Shown one piece after another: positions 1 to 8,836 of a stretch of 64,000 bases of DNA. The notes beneath the pieces were generated by a model. It did not search any database. It was not told the DNA's origin and saw nothing but the letters and a program-made list of their open reading frames with translations. Both the position numbers and the translations under genes were made by a program. Position 1 is the stretch's first letter; every line of letters begins with the position of its first letter. This stretch comes from Ulva prolifera. Taxonomy: Eukaryota > Chlorophyta > Ulvophyceae > Ulvales > Ulvaceae. The stretch lies in NCBI GenBank assembly GCA_023078555.1, contig CM041196.1, positions 11,178,985 to 11,242,984 on the forward strand. Reading direction: 5' to 3'.

Positions 1-1538
1 TGCGCGTCCCGCGGGACGACACTCGTGCGGCCGCACAAGCCGTCCTTCCAGCGCGCCTCGGAGGCCTGGGCGTCACGTCCACGCCGCAGGAGGTCGCGGA
101 CGGAGCGTACCTCGCTGCAGCGGCGGTGAGCCAAAAGGCGTTCGCAGGAGGCCCCGAGTGCATGCAGCCGTACCGGGGGCCGCACGGGCAACAATTGCAG
201 GAAACCTGGCAGGCCCTCAACGTCGCTCAGCAGCTCCATCCGGAGCTGCCCGGGCCGGCGAGCGGCGACACCATCGCCAAGGTGTTACCTGGTATGCAGC
301 AGCGTATCACAAAGTTGGTTGCCCTGCGCCGCCGGGCAGCTCTGCTTGCCAGCCATGACGTCGCCACGCTCGAGGGTGCATGCAACTTGGCACGGCTTCG
401 CAGCTGTGCTTGCCGTGCAGCCACCCTTTGGTTGAGCACCCTGCCGCTCTCCCAGGCGCTGCGCATGACTGACATTGAGTTCATGCTGTGCATCAGGTAT
501 CTCCTGGGCATGTCCCCAGCCCCTCCCAATGCGGTCGGCTCGCGCTGCGAATGTGGCACTCTCATACAGCCGCATGATCTCGATCACGCGATGAATTGCA
601 CACACAATGCGGGGACCTGGACTTCGCGCCACAATATCGTTGAAAAACAATGGCGCGAGATCGGGTCCCACGCGTGTGTGGCATCCACGCGCATCCCGCG
701 CACAGCGCCGTTCGTCCGCGCGCGGCTCGCGGCCGCATCGAGGCAGATCCATGCTGGCCCGTTGGGCCCGCCCCCCCCTGCTCCGCCCCAGCCCGCCTCC
801 CAGGTCGCGGGCCCTTCGCGTGGGGCAGCCTTGCCCGCGGCGCCGATGCCTGCAGCCCCGCCGCCGCCGCCGACCGCGCGCGCGGACGAGGCGCCGGCAC
901 CTACGCCTGCTCCGGCCGCCGACGCCGATGCTGGACACAGCGCCCAGATGGGGCGCCACGCGCCAGACGCAGCGCAGGCTGCGGCCCTGGCGGCGGCGGC
1001 GGCGCCGGGTGGTCAGGATCCAGCGGGGCCTGGGGAGCAGGCCGCTGCCGCGCAGGCAACGGCGCTGGATGAGGTGTTCAGGGCAGTGGCCCAGGAGAAA
1101 CTGGGGGACATCATGTTTATGCCGCCGGGCGACCCTTTGTGCATAGGAGATGTGTCGGTTGTGAACCCCTGTGCTGGTTCCTATTGCGGCCGTGCGGCCC
1201 GCGAGGACGGGGGTGCTGCGGAGACGCGGGACGTGCAGAAACGCACTGCTTATCGTTTGTACGACCCTGATGCGTATAGTTTCGTGCCGTTGTCGCATGA
1301 GACGCATGGTCGCTTGGGGCGGCCTGCCATGAATCACTTGAATCGGCTGGCGGAGGTTGCGTCTCGGTGTGGTAAGGTGAACCGTGCTTTGTTTGTGACG
1401 AATGCTCTGCGCCGGTTGAGTGTGGCATTGTGCAAGGGGAATGCTCTTGTGCTCCGTGCGGGGCTTCAATCTTTGGCTGGCATCACCGGCCGAGCTGTGG
1501 TACGTGCTCGTGCCCGGCCTAGTGCCATGATTGCGTGA
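1..1538 (+). CDS. REL retrotransposon polyprotein, 3' part (cut by window edge)
   Basis: The reading frame is open from base 3 (codon CGC) to the TGA ending at 1538 and corresponds to the C-terminal ~512 residues of the 1191-residue protein seen whole at 9345 and 13615. Visible parts: the region after the reverse transcriptase, the CCHC-like knuckle (CECG...H...C...RH, near 548-640), an Ala/Pro-rich linker (about 770-1050) and the restriction-like endonuclease with IGDVSVVNP (near 1145) followed by KRTAYR and FVPLSHETHGRLG. Restriction-like endonucleases of this kind nick the target for target-primed reverse transcription in R2/NeSL-type elements. No stop or frameshift is seen in this part. 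The reverse transcriptase lies left of the window, so intactness of the copy is unknown. Confidence 0.85.
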   Translation, partial: RVPRDDTRAAAQAVLPARLGGLGVTSTPQEVADGAYLAAAAVSQKAFAGGPECMQPYRGPHGQQLQETWQALNVAQQLHPELPGPASGDTIAKVLPGMQQRITKLVALRRRAALLASHDVATLEGACNLARLRSCACRAATLWLSTLPLSQALRMTDIEFMLCIRYLLGMSPAPPNAVGSRCECGTLIQPHDLDHAMNCTHNAGTWTSRHNIVEKQWREIGSHACVASTRIPRTAPFVRARLAAASRQIHAGPLGPPPPAPPQPASQVAGPSRGAALPAAPMPAAPPPPPTARADEAPAPTPAPAADADAGHSAQMGRHAPDAAQAAALAAAAAPGGQDPAGPGEQAAAAQATALDEVFRAVAQEKLGDIMFMPPGDPLCIGDVSVVNPCAGSYCGRAAREDGGAAETRDVQKRTAYRLYDPDAYSFVPLSHETHGRLGRPAMNHLNRLAEVASRCGKVNRALFVTNALRRLSVALCKGNALVLRAGLQSLAGITGRAVVRARARPSAMIA

Positions 1539-1606
1539 GTGGATTTGCGTGTGTATTCCTAGCAACGGCTCGCTGCCCGGCCTCTGTCCTTTGTAACTAC
1601 ATACAT
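1..1606 (+). mobile_element. REL non-LTR retrotransposon, copy 0, 3' portion
   Basis: After the ORF stop comes a short 3' UTR (about 1539-1590) ending TCCTTTGTAACTACATACAT. The same end is found on every REL copy. The copy continues left of the window. It is followed without spacer by a 5'-truncated copy whose first bases match position ~766 of this one. Confidence 0.85.
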
Positions 1607-2379
1607 GCCCGCCCCCCCCTGCTCCGCCCCAGCCCGCCTCCCAGGTCGCGGGCCCTTCGCGTGGGGCAGCCTTGCCCGCGGCGCCGATGCCTGCAGCCCC
1701 GCCGCCGCCGCCGACCGCGCGCGCGGACGAGGCGCCGGCACCTACGCCTGCTCCGGCCGCCGACGCCGATGCTGGACACAGCGCCCAGATGGGGCGCCAC
1801 GCGCCAGACGCAGCGCAGGCTGCGGCCCTGGCGGCGGCGGCGGCGCCGGGTGGTCAGGATCCAGCGGGGCCTGGGGAGCAGGCCGCTGCCGCGCAGGCAA
1901 CGGCGCTGGATGAGGTGTTCAGGGCAGTGGCCCAGGAGAAACTGGGGGACATCATGTTTATGCCGCCGGGCGACCCTTTGTGCATAGGAGATGTGTCGGT
2001 TGTGAACCCCTGTGCTGGTTCCTATTGCGGCCGTGCGGCCCGCGAGGACGGGGGTGCTGCGGAGACGCGGGACGTGCAGAAACGCACTGCTTATCGTTTG
2101 TACGACCCTGATGCGTATAGTTTCGTGCCGTTGTCGCATGAGACGCATGGTCGCTTGGGGCGGCCTGCCATGAATCACTTGAATCGGCTGGCGGAGGTTG
2201 CGTCTCGGTGTGGTAAGGTGAACCGTGCTTTGTTTGTGACGAATGCTCTGCGCCGGTTGAGTGTGGCATTGTGCAAGGGGAATGCTCTTGTGCTCCGTGC
2301 GGGGCTTCAATCTTTGGCTGGCATCACCGGCCGAGCTGTGGTACGTGCTCGTGCCCGGCCTAGTGCCATGATTGCGTGA
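1607..2379 (+). pseudogene. REL endonuclease-domain fragment in T1
   Basis: The C-terminal ~236 codons of the REL protein (linker plus restriction-like endonuclease) with no reverse transcriptase and no native start. It is essentially identical to the same part of copy 0, which implies recent origin. It is not expected to make a functional retrotransposition protein. Confidence 0.75.
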
Positions 2380-2452
2380 GTGGATTTGCGTGTGTATTCC
2401 TAGCAACGGCTCGCTGCCCGGCCTCTGTCCTGTGTAACTACATACATACATA
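1607..2452 (+). mobile_element. 5'-truncated REL copy T1
   Basis: The sequence restarts inside the Pro-rich linker region (GCCCGCCCCCCCCTGCTCC) immediately after the ACATACAT tail of copy 0 and runs colinearly with it to the same 3' end. The endonuclease region stays open in the REL frame (1672-2379). 5' truncation is the usual outcome of incomplete target-primed reverse transcription. Confidence 0.85.
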
Positions 2453-2463
2453 TTGATTGATTG

Positions 2464-3373
2464 TATTGATTATCGTCGTTCGTTTCTTCACTCCATAGCT
2501 CGGGTCGGTCGTGCTGCGGTGCACGGCCGGCTCGTAATCGTTGATTCAAATGTCCATGCTGCTGTCTGATTCTTTCGCGCTCGTTCGTTTCATGTCGTTT
2601 CTGCTCTGCGCACCACAGGCTTGGCACGCTCTGGCCCGACTCAGCTGTGACGGCATGTCTGCTACTCCTGCCGCTATGTCCCTTGGCGGCGAAGGTCATA
2701 CGGTTGCACTACAAGTTACCTCTTTAATATTGTGCGGCGTTTGGCTCGCTTCTGGGCATGGCGGATTGCCAGCATGCTCCGTTCTGCGGGCCGGCTTGGG
2801 GCGGTACCGGCGAGGCACACATGTCTGCATGTTGCCTTCCGTTGTCAGCGGTCGCGCGGACGAGGTTCAGCGAGGCTTTTCATCTAGATTCACGTTTCAG
2901 TGGCGCCGCTATACCCTTTTATGGCGCCCTAGCGGCTTCGAGATGATCATGGCTTCAGCGGTCCCGCGTCCTGCTGCACTGCTGCGTGCAGCCAATTCTG
3001 TCGGCACCCAGCTGCTGCGTACAGGTTCCCAGTGTGGAAGTTATGATCCCATGTTCATCCGCTACGATACCCCGCTCTCTGAGCATTTGCGGTGCGTGCG
3101 AAGATGGCTTCCTGCTGGCTGTACGCCAGCGCTGTTTGCTGCAACGGCTTTGACGATCATGCGACGGGCTGCGTGGTTGATGACTAGCTGCTTCCTTGTG
3201 AAGCTGGATGCCTGTGTTTTTTCTAATTGTGACGACGCTTTTGAAGTTTCTCATGTGCAGTGCACTTGCCCGTAGTGGGCGTGCACTGGCCTGGTGAATG
3301 AGTGGATTTGCGTGTGAGTTCCTAGCGATGGCTCGATGCCCGGCCTCTGTCCTTTGTAACTACATACATACAT
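2464..3373 (+). mobile_element. Non-autonomous retroelement N1 with REL-type 3' tail
   Basis: This ~910 bp unit is unrelated to REL until its last ~75 bp, where it carries the REL 3' end (GAGTGGATTTGCGTGTG ... CCTTTGTAACTACATACATA). A second copy at 7853-8768 starts and ends at the same points, with scattered substitutions. The body encodes no reverse transcriptase. A shared 3' end with an autonomous LINE in the same array is how SINE-type parasites recruit LINE reverse transcriptase, so N is read as a REL-dependent element (inference). Confidence 0.7.
2541..3275 (+). CDS. Hypothetical ORF inside N1
   Basis: A 244-codon ORF covering most of N1; I do not recognise the protein. It has hydrophobic stretches near the start (SLILCGVWLASG) and several Cys and Arg residues, but no catalytic motif I can name. 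The N2 copy keeps the frame (242 codons) despite many substitutions and a 3-nt insertion (an added Trp in an ARR/RRW region near 8553), which mildly favours coding. The ORF could also be chance openness in GC-rich DNA. Confidence 0.35.
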   Translation: MIQMSMLLSDSFALVRFMSFLLCAPQAWHALARLSCDGMSATPAAMSLGGEGHTVALQVTSLILCGVWLASGHGGLPACSVLRAGLGRYRRGTHVCMLPSVVSGRADEVQRGFSSRFTFQWRRYTLLWRPSGFEMIMASAVPRPAALLRAANSVGTQLLRTGSQCGSYDPMFIRYDTPLSEHLRCVRRWLPAGCTPALFAATALTIMRRAAWLMTSCFLVKLDACVFSNCDDAFEVSHVQCTCP

Positions 3374-3482
3374 GCCCGGCCTAGTGCCATGACTGCGTGA
3401 GTGGATTTGCGTGTGTATTCCTGGCAACGGCTCGCTGCCCGGCCTCTGTCCTTTGTAACTACATACATACATAGACATACAT
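3374..3482 (+). repeat. REL 3'-end fragment F1
   Basis: Only the last ~100 bp of REL (from GCCCGGCCTAGTGCCATGAC to TTTGTAACTACATACATA) follow directly on the N1 tail. Then comes an imperfect ATAC/ATCAT stretch up to the start of copy A at about 3534. Confidence 0.8.
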
Positions 3483-3533
3483 ATCATCTATGTCATACAT
3501 ATCATTGTGATACTGTATACATCTTTGATCTTT

Positions 3534-6500
3534 GTCGTACGTCTGTCGTCTGTGCTGTGTCGTGGTCCCGATGTAGACGCATGCCAAAAGAACCCGGCTG
3601 CGGGAGGCAGCAAAAAGAAAACGAATAGGCCCTTAGTTGTGTTCTGTCGTCCGCTGTCGTGCAGCTGCAACGAATACGCGCGCCAGCTGCCAGTGTTCCG
3701 TCGTTCTGCAGCCCCACTAGAATGCCAGCGGACTGACCGCCAGTGGCCTGCAGCCTTGCCCATTTGGAACACCTAGATGTCTGTTCTATGTTTCGCCTGG
3801 CCTTCCTGGTGACCCGCTTGGCTGTGCAGCCGTCATGTCGGCGCGGGCCGCTGGCTGCCCGCGTGCCGTTGTCCGGCAGTCCCACTGGCAATCCTGCGGA
3901 CTAGCCGCAGGTGATCTGCAGATTTGATTCGTTAAAAGTGTTGTGTGTTTGTTGTTTTAGTTTTGTGCCGTCTGGCCGGTTCAATGGCCCGTTAGACTGC
4001 ACCGTTAGTGTGTCCGCTTTCAGCGGAACGAGTCCCTGCGTATGAGCTTTCAGTGTCCATATGACGGATGCAGCGCTAGTCTCTCCTCCCATTCAAGTCT
4101 GTTCACCCACATCCGAGGAATCCATCGCGACGGGCCGAGGCTGCCCACTGCGAAGCTGCACGAACTCAATGCCGCGTACTGCTCTCACTGTGGCATATTC
4201 GGCTCCACCAAGACCCCTAAGGCGCATAAATGTGTGGGAGGTCAGAACAGGAGCTTGAGGTCAGGTCACTGCGTGCTGCCCGCCACACATCCGGCCCGAC
4301 AGCCCGCCCCAGCCCAACCCGCCCCAGCCCAGCCCGCCCAGCCGCAGCCCGCCCAGCCGCAGCCTGCCCAGCCTGCCCAGCCGCACCCCCATCAGCCACC
4401 CCGTCACTTCACCGAAGCCCCCGCCGCCGCCCACAACACCGCCCAGCCCAGGCCCTCCCCGAAGGTCCCGGACACCGTCCATCCGGAGTTCGGCGACGCA
4501 ACGGCCGAGCTCCTCAGAGATTTCAACGATGCCAGCGACGCGTCAAACATCGACGGAGCACGACTGGCCCTGGGCCGCGTCCTCGACTTCCCTGGTAAGG
4601 TTCTGTCGCTGAAGGGAGGGGACGGCACGGCGCGCCGCGCTCGTACATGCATCACGCTGTTCATGGACGGCGAGGAGCCCAGGCTGGCGGAGCCCACTCC
4701 GAGCCAGAAGCGCAGAATGAATCAGAACCAGGATCGCCGCCTGGCGGGCTCCGTCCACAGGTCACTGAGCGACGGTAATGTCCGCAAAGGCGCGGAGAAA
4801 GTGGAGGCGCCGCCCATCGCCAGGTACACCCCGGAAGTGCATGAGACGCTGCGGCACCTGCATCCCGCAGAAGCGCTCCCCCCCGACACCCAGCCCGCCG
4901 AGCCCGCGCCCCCGCTGCAAATCGACGAGGCGACGCTCCGCGCACTGCTCGACAAGCTGCCGAAGGGCAGCGGCCCAGGCCTGTCGGGGTGGACGTATGA
5001 GCACATCCGGGCTGCTGGCACGGCCTCCACGGCCGCATTCACGGAGATTCACCGCTTCGTGAACGCGGCCCTCGCCGGCCGGCTGCCACACCTCCCGCGC
5101 TTGCTGGACTGCCGCCTCCTCCCGCAGGAGAAGCCACAGGGAGGCGTCCGCCCTATCGCCATTGCAGAGACGTGGCAGCGCCTGGTAAGCCTGTGCGCCA
5201 TGACCCTGTGCAGTGGCCTGGGTGCCTCCCTCGCGCCGCTGCAGGTGGGGGTCGGGGTGCCAGGGGGCGCGCAGAACCTGGGCCATGCTGCGCGCGCCGT
5301 GCTGCAAGCGTGGGACGATGTCGTGCTTGTGCAGCTGGACTGGAAGAATGCATTCAACATGATGTCCCGTGCAGCCATCTTGGAGGCCGTTGCGTCTCAC
5401 AAGCCTGCGCTGCTGCCCTTCGCCACCATGCTTTACAGGTTCCCCGCAAATCTCTACATCGAAGGCGCACCGCCCGGCACCGCTGCAATCACGTCGCAGC
5501 GCGGCGTGCGTCAAGGCGACCCCATCAGCCCGCTGCTCTTCGCCCTGGCCCTCCAGGGCCCCCTCCAGGCAGTGCAGGCCCAGCACCAGCCGCCCGGGAG
5601 GGAGGTCACGGCCGCCCTCATGGCGTATCATGACGACTGCACCATCGCCGGGCAGCGCGTGGACGCCGCCGCCGCATTCCGTGCGCTGGTCTCGGCAGCA
5701 GAGCCCCTCGGGCTGGAGCCCCAGCTGCACAAGTGCACGGCCTACTCGCGCGACCCCAGCATGCGGGATCCGTCGCGGCCGCGCTCGGCATAACGCATGC
5801 CACGGAGGGCACCGTCATCACCGGCACGCCCATCGGCACCCCGGCGTTCGAGTCGGCGCACGCGGAAGCGACGGCCGACAAGGTGTGCGCCACCATCGAA
5901 AAGATGATGCGCTTGCCCCTGAAAGCGCAAGACCAGTTCTTGCTGCTCACGATGTCCTGCCAACGCCGTATGCTGCACTACGCCAGGGCGGTGCCGTGGG
6001 CGCACATTTCCGATCACATGCGCCGGACGGAGGCGTCCGTCCTGGCTGCGGTGAATGAAATCATGCGCGTCCCGCGGGACGACACTCGTGCGGCCGCACA
6101 AGCCGTCCTTCCAGCGCGCCTCGGAGGCCTGGGCGTCACGTCCACGCCGCAGGAGGTCGCGGACGGAGCGTACCTCGCTGCAGCGGCGGTGAGCCAAAAG
6201 GCGTTCGCAGGAGGCCCCGAGTGCATGCAGCCGTACCGGGGGCCGCACGGGCAACAATTGCAGGAAACCTGGCAGGCCCTCAACGTCGCTCAGCAGCTCC
6301 ATCCGGAGCTGCCCGGGCCGGCGAGCGGCGACACCATCGCCAAGGTGTTACCTGGTATGCAGCAGCGTATCACAAAGTTGGTTGCCCTGCGCCGCCGGGC
6401 AGCTCTGCTTGCCAGCCATGACGTCGCCACGCTCGAGGGTGCATGCAACTTGGCACGGCTTCGCAGCTGTGCTTGCCGTGCAGCCACCCTTTGGTTGAGC

Positions 6501-7684
6501 ACCCTGCCGCTCTCCCAGGCGCTGCGCATGACTGACATTGAGTTCATGCTGTGCATCAGGTATCTCCTGGGCATGTCCCCAGCCCCTCCCAATGCGGTCG
6601 GCTCGCGCTGCGAATGTGGCACTCTCATACAGCCGCATGATCTCGATCACGCGATGAATTGCACACACAATGCGGGGACCTGGACTTCGCGCCACAATAT
6701 CGTTGAAAAACAATGGCGCGAGATCGGGTCCCACGCGTGTGTGGCATCCACGCGCATCCCGCGCACAGCGCCGTTCGTCCGCGCGCGGCTCGCGGCCGCA
6801 TCGAGGCAGATCCATGCTGGCCCGTTGGGCCCGCCCCCCCCTGCTCCGCCCCAGCCCGCCTCCCAGGTCGCGGGCCCTTCGCGTGGGGCAGCCTTGCCCG
6901 CGGCGCCGATGCCTGCAGCCCCGCCGCCGCCGCCGACCGCGCGCGCGGACGAGGCGCCGGCACCTACGCCTGCTCCGGCCGCCGACGCCGATGCTGGACA
7001 CAGCGCCCAGATGGGGCGCCACGCGCCAGACGCAGCGCAGGCTGCGGCCCTGGCGCCGGCGGCGGCGCCGGGTGGTCAGGATCCAGCGGGGCCTGGGGAG
7101 CAGGCCGCTGCCGCGCAGGCAACGGCGCTGGATGAGGTGTTCAGGGCAGTGGCCCAGGAGAAACTGGGGGACATCATGTTTATGCCGCCGGGCGACCCTT
7201 TGTGCATAGGAGATGTGTCGGTTGTGAACCCCTGTGCTGGTTCCTATTGCGGCCGTGCGGCCCGCGAGGACGGGGGTGCTGCGGAGACGCGGGACGTGCA
7301 GAAACGCACTGCTTATCGTTTGTACGACCCTGATGCGTATAGTTTCGTGCCGTTGTCGCATGAGACGCATGGTCGCTTGGGGCGGCCTGCCATGAATCAC
7401 TTGAATCGGCTGGCGGAGGTTGCGTCTCGGTGTGGTAAGGTGAACCGTGCTTTGTTTGTGACGAATGCTCTGCGCCGGTTGAGTGTGGCATTGTGCAAGG
7501 GGAATGCTCTTGTGCTCCGTGCGGGGCTTCAATCTTTGGCTGGCATCACCGGCCGAGCTGTGGTACGTGCTCGTGCCCGGCCTAGTGCCATGATTGCGTG
7601 AGTGGATTTGCGTGTGTATTCCTAGCAACGGCTCGCTGCCCGGCCTCTGTCCTTTGTAACTACATACATACATAGACATACATA
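3534..7684 (+). mobile_element. REL non-LTR retrotransposon, full-length copy A
   Basis: Begins GTCGTACGTCTGTCGTCTG, as do copies B (8837) and C (13107). A ~508-bp 5' leader, the ORF region 4042-7601 and a short 3' UTR with ACATACAT tail follow. The leader is nearly identical in all three copies. The ORF is broken by a one-base length change near 5757. Insertion downstream of a 3' fragment and an AT-rich ATAC stretch matches the pattern of the whole array. Confidence 0.88.
4042..7601 (+). pseudogene. REL polyprotein, copy A, split by a C-run frameshift
   Basis: Frame 1 (4042-5793) holds the C2H2 finger (CPYDGC...H...H), a second CCHC-like finger, a Pro/Gln/Ala-rich linker, and reverse transcriptase motifs A (QLDWKNAFN), B (RGVRQGDPISPLLFALAL) and C (AYHDDC). 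The second frame runs on to 7601 with the knuckle and endonuclease. At ~5754-5757 this copy has four C where copies B and C have five, moving translation out of frame shortly after the reverse transcriptase. The linker is also one PAQPA unit shorter than in B and C. The break may be a real mutation or a homopolymer sequencing error; everything else is as in the intact copies. Confidence 0.8.
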
Positions 7685-7832
7685 GGGGCTTCAATCTTTG
7701 GCTGGCATCACCGGCCGAGCTGTGGTACGTGCTCGTGCCCGGCCTAGTGCCATGACTGCGTGAGTGGATTTGCGTGTGTATTCCTGGCAACGGCTCGCTG
7801 CCCGGCCTCTGTCCTTTGTAACTACATACATA
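7685..7832 (+). repeat. REL 3'-end fragment F2
   Basis: About 148 bp from GGGGCTTCAATCTTTGGCTG to an ACTACATACATA tail, directly after the tail of copy A. It is a short 5'-truncated REL insertion. The next 20 bp before N2 are unassigned. Confidence 0.82.
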
Positions 7833-7852
7833 GACACGGTGGCTTGTTATTA

Positions 7853-8768
7853 TATTGATTATCGTCGTTCGTTTCTTCACTCCATAGCTCGGGTCGGTCG
7901 TGCTGCGGTGCACGGCCGGCTCGTAGTCGTTGATTTAAATGTCCATACTGCTGTCTGATTCTTTCGCGCTCGTTCGTTTCGTGTCGTCTCTGCTCTGCGC
8001 ACCACAGGATTGGCACGCTCTGGCCCGACTCAGCTGTGACGGCATGTCTGCTACTCCTGCCGCTATGTCCCTTGGCGGCGAAGGTCATACGGTTGCACTA
8101 CAAGTTATCACTTTAATATTGTGCGGCGTTTGGCTCGCTTCTGGGCATGGCGGATTGCCAGCATGCTCCGTTCTGCGGGTCGGCTTGGGGCGGTACCGGC
8201 GAGGCACACATGTCTGCATGTTGCCTTCCGTTGTCAGCGGTCGCGCGGACGAGGTTCAGCGAAGCTTTTCATCTAGGTTCACGTTTCAGTGGCGCCGCTA
8301 TACCCTTTTATGGCGCCCTAGCGGCTTCGAGATGATCATGGCTTCAGCGGTCCCGCGTCCTGCTGCACTGCTGCGTACAGCCAATTCTGTCGGCACCCAG
8401 CTGCTGCGTACAGGTTCCCAGGGTGGAAGTTATGATCCCATGTTCATCCGCTACGATACCCCGTTCTCTGAAAATTTGCGGTGCGTGAGGAGATGGTTTC
8501 CTGCTGGCTGTACGCCAGCGCTGTTTGCTGCAACGGCTTTGACGGTCATGCGACGATGGGCTGCGTGGTTGATGACTAGCTGCTTCCTTGTGAAGCTGGA
8601 TGCCTGTGTTTTTTCTAATTGTGAAGACGCTTTTGAAGTTTCTCATGTGCAGTGCACTTGCCCGTAGTGGGTGTGCACTGGCCTGGTGAATGAGTGGATT
8701 TGCGTGTGAGTTCCTGGCAATGGCTCGGTGCCCGGCCTCTGTCCTTTGTAACTACATACATACATACA
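7853..8768 (+). mobile_element. Non-autonomous retroelement N2 with REL-type 3' tail
   Basis: Second copy of N, starting at the same TATTGATTATCGTCGTTCG as N1 and ending with the same REL-type tail. Substitutions relative to N1 are spread along the unit, so N1 and N2 are older relative to each other than the near-identical REL copies. N2 sits in the array exactly as a REL copy would, supporting mobilisation by REL enzymes. Confidence 0.7.
7939..8667 (+). CDS. Hypothetical ORF inside N2
   Basis: A 242-codon ORF homologous to that at 2541-3275. The start ATG at 7939 aligns with an internal ATG of the N1 ORF. No family recognised. Its only claim to be coding is conservation of the frame between the two copies, including an in-frame 3-nt indel. 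Confidence 0.35.
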   Translation: MSILLSDSFALVRFVSSLLCAPQDWHALARLSCDGMSATPAAMSLGGEGHTVALQVITLILCGVWLASGHGGLPACSVLRVGLGRYRRGTHVCMLPSVVSGRADEVQRSFSSRFTFQWRRYTLLWRPSGFEMIMASAVPRPAALLRTANSVGTQLLRTGSQGGSYDPMFIRYDTPFSENLRCVRRWFPAGCTPALFAATALTVMRRWAAWLMTSCFLVKLDACVFSNCEDAFEVSHVQCTCP

Positions 8769-8836
8769 TACATCTTTGTCGTACATTATACATACATTAT
8801 ACATACATCTATCTCTTACATTATACATACATCTTT
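8759..8836 (+). repeat. ACAT/TTATAC microsatellite between N2 and REL copy B
   Basis: About 80 bp of imperfect ACATAC units with TTATACATAC and CATCTTTGTCGTAC interruptions. It is the largest stretch of the repeat that forms the REL junctions, and REL copy B begins at its right edge. Confidence 0.8.

Noticed and set aside
3790-3850. A second hammerhead in the REL leader (GTTTCGCCTGGCC on the + strand)
   Set aside because: On the minus strand the CGAAAC part is present but no CTGATGA core lies at the needed position.
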